The notes under the pieces were generated by a model. The model had not been told where the DNA came from, ran no database searches, and saw only the letters and a list, made by a program, of their open reading frames with translations. A stretch of DNA of 64,000 bases, from assembly GCF_045062605.1 (NCBI RefSeq), contig NZ_JBJGDW010000001.1:98400-162399 (forward strand). Direction: 5' to 3'. Positions 11,810 through 22,815 of this stretch are shown piece after piece (the stretch's first letter is position 1; each line of letters starts with the position of its first letter). Both the position numbers and the translations under genes were made by a program. The DNA comes from Deinococcus sp045062605 (GTDB lineage: Bacteria; Deinococcota; Deinococci; Deinococcales; Deinococcaceae).

Positions 11810-12772
11810 CTATTTCAGACCCACCAGTTCCTCGCTCAGCGTCCACAGCCGCGCCGCACTTTCGGCATCGCGGGCATAGGGCTTGTGGCCGAACATCGGG
11901 TCCGGGTTCTGCGGGTCCAGCGGCGTGCTTTCCTGAAGGTCTTCGAGGAACAGCCCGCCCACGCCTTCCAGTTGCGGCGAGGTGGCGGCCCAGACGGTGG
12001 TGGACGCGCCTTCTTCCGTGGTTTTGAACACGGCGTTCAGCTTGCCCGATTCGTCCTGCCAGCCCATCGCACGCTGTTCTTCCACCGGAACATACTTCTG
12101 CAATCCGGTCATGATGCCGCCGGGGTGGACGGCGTTGGCGGTGACACCCTGCGCACCGTACTTCTGCGTCAGGCCCACCGCAAACAGGGCGTTGGCGGTC
12201 TTGCTCTGGCCGTAGGCGTCCCAGCGGTCATAGGGGCGGCTCTCGAAGTTGATGTCGTCCCAGACGATGTCGCTGCGGCGGTGGCCGCTGCTGCTCAGGG
12301 CCACCACACGGGACGGAGCGGCGGCCAGCAACGCGGGCATCAGCAATTCGGTCAGCAGGAAATGGCCCAGGTGGTTGGTGCCGAACTGCGTCTCGAAGCC
12401 GTCGGGCGTCTGGCCCTGTGGGGTGGCCATGATGCCCGCGTTGTTGATCAGCATGTGGATTGCGGGGGCCGCCGCCAGAATCCGCGCCGCCCCCTCACGC
12501 ACCTGGGCCAGCGAGGCGAGGTCCAGCTCAATGACCTGGGCGTTCTGATTCCCCGTCGATTCACGGAGTTCGGCGGCGATCTTCTCGCCTTTCGCGGTGT
12601 CCCGAACGGCCAGGATCACCGACGCCCCCGCCGACAGCAGTGCGCGGGCCGTCTCCACGCCGATGCCGGAAGATGCGCCAGTGATCACGGCGGTCTTCCC
12701 GGTCAGGTCGATCCCCTGAACGACTTCGAGGGCGGTGGCACGCGGCGCGAGTGGGCTGGCAATGGTGGTCAT
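11810..12772 (-). CDS. Short-chain dehydrogenase/reductase, retinol-dehydrogenase-like
   Basis: A 320-residue Rossmann-fold oxidoreductase. The cofactor motif is TGASSGIG, followed by NNAG and the catalytic YGQSK (YxxxK) with an upstream serine (ALSSSGH). The extended length and WDDINFESRPYDRW region place it with RDH/WWOX-like SDRs. The substrate is unknown; the cofactor is probably NADP(H). The start MTTIASP is supported by a TAAGCT box seven bases upstream. Confidence 0.85.
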   Translation of the reverse strand: MTTIASPLAPRATALEVVQGIDLTGKTAVITGASSGIGVETARALLSAGASVILAVRDTAKGEKIAAELRESTGNQNAQVIELDLASLAQVREGAARILAAAPAIHMLINNAGIMATPQGQTPDGFETQFGTNHLGHFLLTELLMPALLAAAPSRVVALSSSGHRRSDIVWDDINFESRPYDRWDAYGQSKTANALFAVGLTQKYGAQGVTANAVHPGGIMTGLQKYVPVEEQRAMGWQDESGKLNAVFKTTEEGASTTVWAATSPQLEGVGGLFLEDLQESTPLDPQNPDPMFGHKPYARDAESAARLWTLSEELVGLK

Positions 12773-12779
12773 GGGTCCG

Positions 12780-12785
12780 AGCTTA
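12780..12785 (-). promoter_or_regulatory. Leaderless -10 box (TAAGCT)
   Basis: TAAGCT with seven bases to the SDR ATG at 12772. A GGAGG further upstream is too distant to serve as a ribosome binding site. Confidence 0.5.
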
Positions 12786-12860
12786 CGCCTCCGGGATGTG
12801 GACAACGGCAAGCGGCCAACCCTCCAGTTCAGAAGGTGGCCGCTCCCTGAAGCAGAGAAA

Positions 12861-13277
12861 TCAGCTCGTCGGCTGGCTGATTCCCTTCAGGGCCGTTTCA
12901 TCCACACCCGTCTGCGCCCGCACGGCCAGATCGCCCAGGCTGACGATGCCCACCACCGCGCTGCCCTCGGTGACGGGCAGGCGGCGAAGCTGACGGTGGG
13001 ACATCTCGCGGGCGGCTTCCTCCACCGTGGTGTCGCCCGTCATGGTGAACACGTCCCCCGTGGCGTAATCGCTGGCCGGGGTGCCGAAATCGTGGCCGTA
13101 GGCGACGGCCCGCACCACGATGTCGCGGTCCGTGATAATGCCGGTCAGCGCGTCGCCGTCCATGATCAGCACGTTGCCGATGCCCTGTTCCTTCATGTGG
13201 GTGGCGACTTCTTTAAGGGTGGCGCGGGTGTCCACGGTGGTCAGGTCCGGGGTCATGATGTCTTTGAGAGTGGTCAT
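12861..13277 (-). CDS. Two-CBS-domain protein
   Basis: A 138-residue protein made of two CBS repeats (about 7-60 and 71-130). Repeat signatures are IMTPDLTTVDTRATLKE, LTGIITDRDIVVRAV and LRRLPVTEGSAVVGIVSLGD. Such stand-alone pairs usually bind adenine nucleotides and sense energy state. The partner is not evident from the neighbours. A TAGGGT box six bases before the ATG indicates a leaderless transcript. Confidence 0.85.
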   Translation of the reverse strand: MTTLKDIMTPDLTTVDTRATLKEVATHMKEQGIGNVLIMDGDALTGIITDRDIVVRAVAYGHDFGTPASDYATGDVFTMTGDTTVEEAAREMSHRQLRRLPVTEGSAVVGIVSLGDLAVRAQTGVDETALKGISQPTS

Positions 13278-13283
13278 ACGGTC

Positions 13284-13289
13284 ACCCTA
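13284..13289 (-). promoter_or_regulatory. Leaderless -10 box (TAGGGT)
   Basis: TAGGGT with six bases to the CBS-protein ATG at 13277. Confidence 0.5.
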
Positions 13290-13332
13290 GCCCGCCAGCG
13301 TTGGGGAGCCGTGGGGAGCGGTTAAAGGAATG

Positions 13333-13367
13333 AAAAAGGGAGAGGCGCGGCTGGCCTCTCCCTTTTT
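13333..13367. terminator. Strong bidirectional terminator
   Basis: A 14-base perfect stem (AAAAAGGGAGAGGC with GCCTCTCCCTTTTT) around a short loop. It ends the subtilase transcript coming from the right and separates it from the CBS gene. Confidence 0.85.
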
Positions 13368-13383
13368 CATTACTCTGCTCCGC

Positions 13384-16074
<2,691 letters not shown>

Positions 16075-16081
16075 ACGGGTC

Positions 16082-16087
16082 AGCGTA
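16082..16087 (-). promoter_or_regulatory. Leaderless -10 box (TACGCT)
   Basis: TACGCT with seven bases to the subtilase ATG at 16074. Confidence 0.5.
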
Positions 16088-16152
16088 CCCGCCCGGCCAT
16101 GACGCCCCCTGAACGCCGCGTGAGGAAACCTTAAACTGCCGTCAGGGCCGCG

Positions 16153-16827
16153 TCAGTCTGTCGGCCCGTACACATGGGTTTGAAGGTCAGGAAACGCCGC
16201 GCGCAGCTCAGCCGCCAGCCGCCGCAGCCCCCAGTCCTCGCTGCGGCGGTGCCCCAGCGCGATCATGCCCATCCCCCGCGCGTGGGCGGCGGCTGAAGCG
16301 GACGGGCGCAGTTGCCCGGTCAGATACACCCGTACACCCCCATCAGCGACATGTTCGATCACGCCAGGGTTCATGGCGTTCATCAGCGCCACCCGCAACG
16401 GGCCAGAGGTGTCGGCGGGAGGCCACGAAGTGTCCTCGCCACCCAGTTCGGTATGCAGGGCGGCGCGTAATTCATCCCAGCTCTGTTGCGGAGGCGTGGC
16501 GGTGATGCCCTTCAATTCGCTCTTCCAGACCACCGCCTGCACGTCGCGCCACCCCAGAGCGCGGGCCAGCCGATGGTTCGGTCCTGTCGTCAGCGCCAGA
16601 TCGAAGCCGTCGTGGACGCCCAGCACGCCCAGACCGGGCCACCCCTCCCCCACCCGCAGGGAACGGTGCAGGAACAGCGCGTCGGCGTCCACTTCGGGCG
16701 GCAAGTCGGCGGGTTCGAGGGCCAGGGCCAGCTTCCGAACCTCCGGCGGCCCGTCGCGCTTGAGCGGCTGTGCCTCGCCAAATTCCGCGCGCAGCCAGTC
16801 GGCCAGTTCGTGCAGGGTGGGCGTCAT
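16153..16827 (-). CDS. Nif3-like dinuclear-metal protein
   Basis: A 224-residue protein resembling the Nif3/YbgI family. Support comes from the N-terminal pattern ALFLHRSLRVGEGWPGLGV and the C-terminal GHRRSEDWGLRRLAAELRAAFP, which corresponds to the conserved GHxxSE motif of Nif3 proteins. The biochemical role of the family is unclear. The preferred ATG overlaps the upstream kinase stop by four bases, so the two genes are coupled; a GTG three codons earlier is possible. Confidence 0.7.
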   Translation of the reverse strand: MTPTLHELADWLRAEFGEAQPLKRDGPPEVRKLALALEPADLPPEVDADALFLHRSLRVGEGWPGLGVLGVHDGFDLALTTGPNHRLARALGWRDVQAVVWKSELKGITATPPQQSWDELRAALHTELGGEDTSWPPADTSGPLRVALMNAMNPGVIEHVADGGVRVYLTGQLRPSASAAAHARGMGMIALGHRRSEDWGLRRLAAELRAAFPDLQTHVYGPTD

Positions 16828-17321
16828 GGTTGCCACTCCCAGACTTTCGACACGAAGGGGGGAACTTCAGTCGCCGCCAGTTCCTCCGGCGCAGGCACCT
16901 GAAACCACTCCGCCCACTCCTCCAGTTCAGCGCGTGAGATTGGGAAGGTGTCGGGCGGCAGATTGAGATTCCGCACCTCCAGACGTCGCCACAGCTCGTC
17001 CAGTGGCACGTCCAGCACATGCAGTTCAAAACAAACACCCAGTTCTGCGGCGCGGGAGCGGAACAGATCGCGTTCTTCCCTCGCCCAGCAGCCGTAATCG
17101 AGAATCACGTTCATGCCCAGCGTTAAAGCACGCGCCGCCACGCCCCACAGAAGCCGGGATTCCAGAATCCAGCGCTTATCGTCGAACTCGCCCGCGCCAA
17201 ACAGAGGCGTCATCCACTCATCGGGCGTCAGACGCAGGGCTGAAAACTCAAGCTCCAACCGCCGCGCCAGCGTGGTCTTGCCCGCGCCCGGCAGGCCGAT
17301 CAGCAGAAAAAGGGTGGACAC
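16824..17321 (-). CDS. P-loop ATPase / predicted small-molecule kinase
   Basis: A 165-residue protein with Walker A GLPGAGKTT near the N-terminus and a zeta-toxin/kinase-like body (LTPDEWMTPLFG, then VILDYGCWAREERD). These AAA_33 proteins phosphorylate small molecules or nucleic acid ends; the substrate is unknown. The start is taken as GTG (VSTLFLLIG) because TACTGT lies six bases upstream and the conserved fold begins there. It is first in an operon with the Nif3-like gene. Confidence 0.75.
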   Translation of the reverse strand: MSTLFLLIGLPGAGKTTLARRLELEFSALRLTPDEWMTPLFGAGEFDDKRWILESRLLWGVAARALTLGMNVILDYGCWAREERDLFRSRAAELGVCFELHVLDVPLDELWRRLEVRNLNLPPDTFPISRAELEEWAEWFQVPAPEELAATEVPPFVSKVWEWQP

Positions 17322-17327
17322 GGCATA

Positions 17328-17333
17328 ACAGTA
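17328..17333 (-). promoter_or_regulatory. Leaderless -10 box (TACTGT)
   Basis: TACTGT with six bases to the GTG start at 17321. It touches the base of the 17337-17369 hairpin. Confidence 0.45.
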
Positions 17334-17336
17334 ATG

Positions 17337-17369
17337 GAGGCGGCCCCGGCAGTGTTGCGGGGCCGCCTC
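17337..17369. terminator. 12-base-pair GC hairpin without T-run
   Basis: A perfect 12-bp stem (GAGGCGGCCCCG with CGGGGCCGCCTC) between the small hydrophilic gene and the kinase promoter. The T-tract is missing, so it may terminate inefficiently. Confidence 0.5.
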
Positions 17370-17383
17370 CACAGGAGAGAAAC

Positions 17384-17623
17384 TTATTTCTCGTCGTCTT
17401 TCTGCTCGGACTTCTTGTCGTAGTCCACGCCCTTCCAGCCACCGGGATCGACGAAGCCCGCCGAGGAATCGCGCTCAATGTTCTCGTCCACAGTCTCCTG
17501 CGACATGTGCGCCCCCTGCTCCTGTTTCGCGCCACGCGGGGTTTCGCCCCGGACTTCCGTGCGCTGCTTGTCGGTCATCTCGGTGCTGAAGGTGGAATTT
17601 TCAGGCTTATTAGAATCACTCAT
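17384..17623 (-). CDS. Small hydrophilic, probably disordered protein
   Basis: A 79-residue protein from MSDSNKPENSTF to KKSEQKDDEK, almost without hydrophobic residues apart from a short GFVDPGGWKGVDYD patch. The composition (Ser, Asp, Glu, Lys, Gln) predicts disorder, like hydrophilin-type stress proteins. No family is recognised and the function is unknown. A weak TAGAAC-like box precedes the ATG. A similar tiny hydrophilic protein is encoded at 48159. Confidence 0.6.
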   Translation of the reverse strand: MSDSNKPENSTFSTEMTDKQRTEVRGETPRGAKQEQGAHMSQETVDENIERDSSAGFVDPGGWKGVDYDKKSEQKDDEK

Positions 17624-17698
17624 GGTTCTATCTTGCGCGACTGGCACGGCGGAGGCGTGAGAGGAAGGCCAACGGGCGCAGGGCGAATTTCCCAGACC

Positions 17699-18853
17699 TC
17701 AGCGGGAAGCGGCAGCCTGCGGCGGCGATGCAACAGCCTGAAGCCCACGTTCAAGACGCTTCACAGCCCCGTCCACATCCGACAGTTTGTCCAGTCCGAA
17801 CAGACCGATGCGGAAGGTCTTGAAGGCCGCTCCCTCGCCCACCTGAAGCGGCACACCCGCCGCGATCTGGAGACCCACCTCGCGGAACGCCTTGCCGCTC
17901 TGAATGGCGTCCACATCGGTATAGCTGACCACGACGCCAGGAGCCTCGAAGCCTCTGGCGGCCACGCTGGCGAAGCCCGCCTCTCTCAACACGCTGCGGA
18001 CGCGGTTGCCCAGACTCCACTGCGAGTCCTGCGCCCGCCCGAAGCCGAACGCCTTCATCTCCAGCACAGTGTCGCGGAACTGGCGCAGGCCGTCGGTGGG
18101 CAGTGTGGCGTGATACGCGAAGCCGCTGCCCTCGTACGCGCGCATGATGTTCAGCCACTTTTTGAGGTCCAGCGTGAAGCTTACCGACTCGGTGGAATCC
18201 ACCCGCTCAGTTGCCCCCGCACTCAGCAGCGCGATTCCGGCGCAGGGCGTGCTGCTCCAGCCTTTCTGGGGCGCAGTGATCAGCACGTCAATGCCCAGAT
18301 CCGCCATATCCAGCCACACGCAGCCCGAGGCGATGCAGTCGATGACCAGCAACCCGCCGCCCTCGTGCGTGGCCTGCGCCATCTGACGAAGGTACTCCTC
18401 CGGCAGAATGATGCCCGACGAGGTTTCCACATGCGGCGCGAAGACCAGCGCTGGTTTCTCGCGGCGGATGGTCTCCACCACTTCTTCAAGGGGCGGGGGC
18501 GCAAAAGGCTCCTGATGCCCGCTTTCCTGCGCCTGGGCCGAAAGGACCGTCACCGATTCCGGCACGCGGCTCATCTCGAAAATCTGGGACCAGCGGTAAC
18601 TGAACCAGCCGTTGCGGATCACCAGACAGCGTTGCCCCTGCGCCAGTTGGTCCACCACCGCCTCCATTGCAGACGTACCCGAGCCCGGAATGATCGCCAC
18701 AGCGTCGGCGTGGTAGACCGCCTTCAACTCGGTGGACAGATCATTCATGACCTTCTGGAAGGCGGCCGACATGTGATTGAGAGAACGGTCCGTGTAGACC
18801 ACCGAGTATTCCAGCAGGCCGTTGGGGTCGATGTTGGGACGAAGTGGGGGCAT
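17699..18853 (-). CDS. Class V aminotransferase (alanine-glyoxylate / serine-pyruvate type)
   Basis: A 384-residue PLP enzyme. The cofactor lysine lies in TAPQKGWSSTP, and the glycine loop PGSGTSAMEAVVDQL binds the phosphate. It most resembles alanine-glyoxylate aminotransferases, which interconvert glyoxylate/glycine or hydroxypyruvate/serine. The exact amino donor cannot be deduced. AAGGAG lies seven bases before the ATG, so this gene uses a classical leader. Confidence 0.85.
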   Translation of the reverse strand: MPPLRPNIDPNGLLEYSVVYTDRSLNHMSAAFQKVMNDLSTELKAVYHADAVAIIPGSGTSAMEAVVDQLAQGQRCLVIRNGWFSYRWSQIFEMSRVPESVTVLSAQAQESGHQEPFAPPPLEEVVETIRREKPALVFAPHVETSSGIILPEEYLRQMAQATHEGGGLLVIDCIASGCVWLDMADLGIDVLITAPQKGWSSTPCAGIALLSAGATERVDSTESVSFTLDLKKWLNIMRAYEGSGFAYHATLPTDGLRQFRDTVLEMKAFGFGRAQDSQWSLGNRVRSVLREAGFASVAARGFEAPGVVVSYTDVDAIQSGKAFREVGLQIAAGVPLQVGEGAAFKTFRIGLFGLDKLSDVDGAVKRLERGLQAVASPPQAAASR

Positions 18854-18985
18854 GGCGTCTCCTTGGAGTGAGGGAAAAGTAGAGGGGTAGATTCAAAAGT
18901 GCTTCCACTTCTAAGTATGACCCAAAGGTGGAAGCGGACGTCTCGTTTCCAGCATCAGGCTTGCGCCCTCAGTCGGGACAACGTG

Positions 18986-21775
18986 TCAGAACTGCGCTAA
19001 CACGCCTTCCAACCGCTCTTTCTGTGCGCCGAAGTCCTGCACGCGGCGTTTCTCCTCCTCGATGACCTCAGCGGGGGCGCGGGCCACGAAAGCCTCGCTT
19101 GACAGCTTGCCCTGCGCCTGCTTGATCTGCTTGTCCAGTTCAGCGAGGCGCTTCTTCTGCTTGCCCAGCCACTCGGCAATATCCACCGTGCCTTCCAGCG
19201 GGGCGCGGACGGTCACGCCACCCTCCACGGCGGACAGGGTGCGGCCCTCCAGCTCGGACACCAGATTCACGCGGGCGATGCTTTCCACCACGCGGGCATT
19301 CGCGGCCACCATCGCAGCCTGCTCACCCTCCACTACCACGCCCAGACGGTCCTGTGGCGACAGACCCAGCTCGTTCTTGAGGCTGCGGGCAGCGGCCACC
19401 GCGTCGCGCAGACCGTTGAAGGTGCGGGTGGCGTCGGCGTCGTGCAGGGCGTCCACCGGCTGCGGCCAGGCGTGCAGCGCCAGTTGGCGGCGGTGGCCCA
19501 GCGCGGCGTAGACCTCGGAGGTGATGAATGGCATGAAAGGGTGCAGCAGCTTCAGGATGTGTTCCAGCACGGCCTTCAGCGTCGCCATGCTGCCCAGCCG
19601 TCCCTCGGCCAGCGCGGGCTTGGCGGCCTCGATGTACCAGTCGCAGAATTCATCCCAGGTAAAGGCGTACAGCGTGCGAATCGCCGCGCCCAGGTCAAAG
19701 GCGTCCAGTTGCCCACTGACCTCGGCGGTCACGGCATTCAGGCGCGAGATGATCCAGCGGTCTGCCGGGGTCAGATCATCGCGGGCCACCAGCTCCGTCA
19801 GCACATCCTTACTCCGCAGCGTCGCGCTGGCTGCGCCGGGCTGGAGGCTGCGGACATAGTTGGTCAGGTCGTCGTCGCCCTCCAACCCAGGAATCGCCTC
19901 ACCCAGTCGCATGAGGGCGAAGCGGGCCGCGTTCCACAGCTTGTTGGCGAAGTTGCGCCCCTGCTCGAAGCGCCGGGCATCGTGGCGGATGTCCTGGCCG
20001 CCCGTACTCAGGAAAGCGAAGGCGAAGCGGCAGGCGTCCACGCCGTACTGCTCGAACATATCCAGAGGATCAATGCCGTTGCGCTTGGCCTTTGACATCT
20101 TCTGGCCTTTCCCATCTAGATACAGCCCGTGTAGCACGACGGTGTTGAACGGAGCCTGCCCGGTCAGCGCGTACCCGGCCATCTGCATCCGCGCCACCCA
20201 GAAAAACAGGATGTCGTAACCCGTCACCAGCACCTGCGTCGGGTAGAACTTGCGGAAGTCCTCGCTATCGGTGTCGGGCCAGCCCAGGGTGGAAAACGGC
20301 CACAGGTTCGAGGAAAACCAGGTGTCGAACACATCCGGGTCACGGCGCAGTTCCAGATGCGCGTAACGCGGGTCCTGATCGCAGTCCAGTTCGGGGTTCT
20401 CGGGATCGGGGACGTAGATATTCCCCTCGGCGTCGTACCACGCGGGAATCTGGTGGCCCCACCACAACTGCCGGGAAATGTTCCAGTCGCGGATGTTCTC
20501 CAGCCAGTCGCGGTTGACCTTGCCGTAGCGCTCTGGCACGAGGCGCATGTCTCCGTTTTCCAGTCCGGCCAGCACCTGATCCGCAAACGGCTTCATGTGG
20601 ACGAACCATTGGGTCGAAATAATCGGCTCCACCGGAACTTTCGTCCGTTCGCTCAGGCCGATGGCGGTGTCGTGGTCCTTCTCCTCCAGCAGATCACCGG
20701 ATTCAATAAGCGCCTTCACGACGGCTTTGCGCGCCGCGAAGCGTTCTAGGCCCCGGAAGGCTTCCGGCACCAGATCGGAGGTCAGATTCCCTTCCAAGTC
20801 AATCACGCTGGGCCGCGCCAGCCCGTGCCGCTCGCCAATTTCAAAGTCGGTGGGATCGTGCGCCGGGGTGATCTTGAGTGCGCCCACGCCGAAGTCCATT
20901 TCCACGGCGGCGTCGGCAATGATCGGAATGAAGCGGTCTGTCAGGGGAATTCGGGCTTTCTGCCCCACCAGATGCGTGAATCGCCCATCTTCGGGATGCA
21001 CGGCAATCGCCTGATCCGCGAAGATCGTTTCGGGGCGCACGGTGGCGATCAGAATCTCGCCCGCCTCGCCGTTGCTGGCCGCTGTTTCCACATTCTCCAG
21101 CTTGTAGGACAGCGTGGTCATCTTGCCCTTGCGAACCTCGCGGTCAATTTCCAGTTCCGACAGGGTGGTCTGGGCGGCCACATCCCAGTTGACAATTCGC
21201 TCGCCCCGGTAAGCGGCTCCGTCGTGGTACAGGCGCACGAACTGGGCGCGGACAGCGCGGCTCAGGCCCTCGTCCATCGTGAAGCGCTCACGGGTCCAGT
21301 CGGCGCTGACGCCCAGGCGCGTGAGCTGATTCAGGATGATGCCGCCGGACTCGCCCTTCCACTCCCACACGTTGTCCAGAAAGCGCTCGCGGCCCAGATC
21401 GTGGCGCGAGACGCCCTGATCGCGCAGTTGCTTTTCCACCACCACCTGCGTGGAAATCCCGGCGTGGTCCATGCCCGGCAGGTACAGCGCCTCGAAGCCC
21501 GCCATGCGCTTGTAGCGGATCAGCGTGTCAATCAGGGTGTTGTCCAGCGCGTGGCCCAGGTGCAGGTTACCGGTCACGTTGGGCGGCGGAATCACGATGG
21601 TGAAGGGCTCCCTGCCACTGGTGGCATCGGCACGGAAGGGTTCGTTGCGCCACCGCATCGCCCAGCCCGGCTCAACGGCCTGCGGATCAAACTGCTTGGC
21701 AAGGACGGAATCGTTTTCAGGGGCGAGGGTTTCGGTAATGTCTGTTTCGGAAGTGGTGTCTGGAAGGTCAGTCAT
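18986..21775 (-). CDS. valS: Valyl-tRNA synthetase
   Basis: A 929-residue class Ia synthetase. HIGH is seen as PPPNVTGNLHLGHAL, KMSKS as KMSKAKRNG, and the CP1 editing domain lies between them. The C-terminal coiled-coil arm typical of ValRS ends the protein (LAELDKQIKQAQG). It charges tRNA-Val and edits Thr-tRNA-Val. The start overlaps the stop of the upstream Nudix gene by four bases. Both genes lie behind a T-box leader with a GUC specifier and UGGU bulge, matching valine. Confidence 0.97.
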   Translation of the reverse strand: MTDLPDTTSETDITETLAPENDSVLAKQFDPQAVEPGWAMRWRNEPFRADATSGREPFTIVIPPPNVTGNLHLGHALDNTLIDTLIRYKRMAGFEALYLPGMDHAGISTQVVVEKQLRDQGVSRHDLGRERFLDNVWEWKGESGGIILNQLTRLGVSADWTRERFTMDEGLSRAVRAQFVRLYHDGAAYRGERIVNWDVAAQTTLSELEIDREVRKGKMTTLSYKLENVETAASNGEAGEILIATVRPETIFADQAIAVHPEDGRFTHLVGQKARIPLTDRFIPIIADAAVEMDFGVGALKITPAHDPTDFEIGERHGLARPSVIDLEGNLTSDLVPEAFRGLERFAARKAVVKALIESGDLLEEKDHDTAIGLSERTKVPVEPIISTQWFVHMKPFADQVLAGLENGDMRLVPERYGKVNRDWLENIRDWNISRQLWWGHQIPAWYDAEGNIYVPDPENPELDCDQDPRYAHLELRRDPDVFDTWFSSNLWPFSTLGWPDTDSEDFRKFYPTQVLVTGYDILFFWVARMQMAGYALTGQAPFNTVVLHGLYLDGKGQKMSKAKRNGIDPLDMFEQYGVDACRFAFAFLSTGGQDIRHDARRFEQGRNFANKLWNAARFALMRLGEAIPGLEGDDDLTNYVRSLQPGAASATLRSKDVLTELVARDDLTPADRWIISRLNAVTAEVSGQLDAFDLGAAIRTLYAFTWDEFCDWYIEAAKPALAEGRLGSMATLKAVLEHILKLLHPFMPFITSEVYAALGHRRQLALHAWPQPVDALHDADATRTFNGLRDAVAAARSLKNELGLSPQDRLGVVVEGEQAAMVAANARVVESIARVNLVSELEGRTLSAVEGGVTVRAPLEGTVDIAEWLGKQKKRLAELDKQIKQAQGKLSSEAFVARAPAEVIEEEKRRVQDFGAQKERLEGVLAQF

Positions 21776-22254
21776 GGGCGGTTCTCCTGAGAGGGGGCAG
21801 AGGCAACGGGATGCAGATACGGCAGCGCGGCGTCCATTTCCCAGTCCAGACCGGACGCGTCCAGATCAGCCCAGCGGAAGGCGAACAGGTGACCGTCGGC
21901 AAAATGGGTCCAGGCACCGGAAATTTCTAATGGTGCGGCGAAGGCGTAAGCGTGGCAGACCTGCCGGGTGAAGCGCCCTGGGAGTTGCGCCTCCCAGCGG
22001 TAAGAGGCGAGATGACGCGGCACGGTGAGCTGAAGGCCCGACTCCTCGTACAGTTCGCGCACGGCGGTGTCGGCGGGGGTTTCGCCCGGTTCCACGCCGC
22101 CCGCTGGAAGCTGCACGCCCGCATCTGACACATCTGCGTGGTCAAAGACCAACAGGGACGAATTGTGAACGACGAGGCACAGCACCTTCTCGCGCAGGCC
22201 CAGCAACTCCGCATCTGCCCGATCTTCAATTTGATTGTCGTAAAATGTGACCAT
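21772..22254 (-). CDS. Nudix hydrolase co-transcribed with valS
   Basis: A 160-residue protein with a complete Nudix box GGVEPGETPADTAVRELYEESGL (Gx5Ex7REUxEExGU). It probably hydrolyses a nucleoside diphosphate derivative with Mg2+; the substrate is unknown. The start MVTFYDNQ follows GGGAGG at nine bases. It is the first gene after the T-box terminator and overlaps valS by four bases, so its expression should rise when tRNA-Val is uncharged. That coupling is unusual and worth noting. Confidence 0.85.
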   Translation of the reverse strand: MVTFYDNQIEDRADAELLGLREKVLCLVVHNSSLLVFDHADVSDAGVQLPAGGVEPGETPADTAVRELYEESGLQLTVPRHLASYRWEAQLPGRFTRQVCHAYAFAAPLEISGAWTHFADGHLFAFRWADLDASGLDWEMDAALPYLHPVASAPSQENRP

Positions 22255-22284
22255 TGCCCGTGCCTCCCGCCCAACGTAGAAACG

Positions 22285-22553
22285 AAAAAACGCCCCGTCC
22301 GCCAGGTTCTCACCTGTGCGCGGACGAGACGTCTGAAAAAGACAGTTCCCGTGGTACCACCGCAATTCCCGCCTGCATGACGGGCACTCACTCTGCGCTG
22401 TATCGGGCACACCCGGACGGTTCTACTTCCCAGGAATTGGGTTTCCTCCGACTTGCTCGCGGGCGACTTTCTCCGGCTGCTTTCCCGTCCAGATTCTCAG
22501 TCACGCTCTGGACTTCCTGTGGGCGCACGGCGGGTACTCTTCCCGGTCACTGC
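22285..22553 (-). promoter_or_regulatory. T-box riboswitch (tRNA-Val sensing) controlling Nudix-valS
   Basis: Read on the minus strand: an AGAGTA element near 22530, a Stem I apical hairpin (GTCCAGA paired with TCTGGAC), then GAGAAAGUCGCCC with GUC at 22465-22467 in the specifier position, as in the glyQS GAA-A-codon layout. The T-box GCGGTGGTACCAC is at 22351-22363. Its UGGU bulge fits a tRNA with discriminator A73, as in tRNA-Val. A 12-bp stem (22291-22302 with 22320-22331) followed by six T is the terminator. Confidence 0.88.
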
Positions 22554-22559
22554 CTCTGG

Positions 22560-22565
22560 AGTATA
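22560..22565 (-). promoter_or_regulatory. -10 box of the T-box operon (TATACT)
   Basis: TATACT on the minus strand, placed about 25 bases before the AGAGTA element of the T-box leader. A good -35 is not obvious. Confidence 0.5.
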
Positions 22566-22716
22566 CGCGGCGGCGGCAGGAAGGAAAGCCTGCCAGAGGG
22601 CTGGCGGTCCACTGCGCCGAACGACCACTGCTGGCCATCTGGATTGGGAGAAACCTTCATGTTGGGCCAACTTCAAAGGTGGCGTGAAGGCGACCTCGCC
22701 CGGATGGGCCGAACCC

Positions 22717-22754
22717 TGTTTAACCTGTGTAAGCACTTGTTTAACCTGTGTAAG
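22717..22754 (+). promoter_or_regulatory. Tandem 17-bp direct repeats at a promoter
   Basis: TGTTTAACCTGTGTAAG occurs at 22717 and again at 22738, a 21-bp period. The second copy runs into the palindrome TAAGTACTTA (22751-22760). A promoter TTGTTT, 16 bases, TAAAAT (22737-22764) overlaps the second repeat, so the repeats are well placed as operators for the hydrolase gene. Confidence 0.6.
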
Positions 22755-22815
22755 TACTTAAAATGACATGGTTCGCCTGACCCCAGGCACGCGGACTCCT
22801 GTCGTGGAGGTTCAG

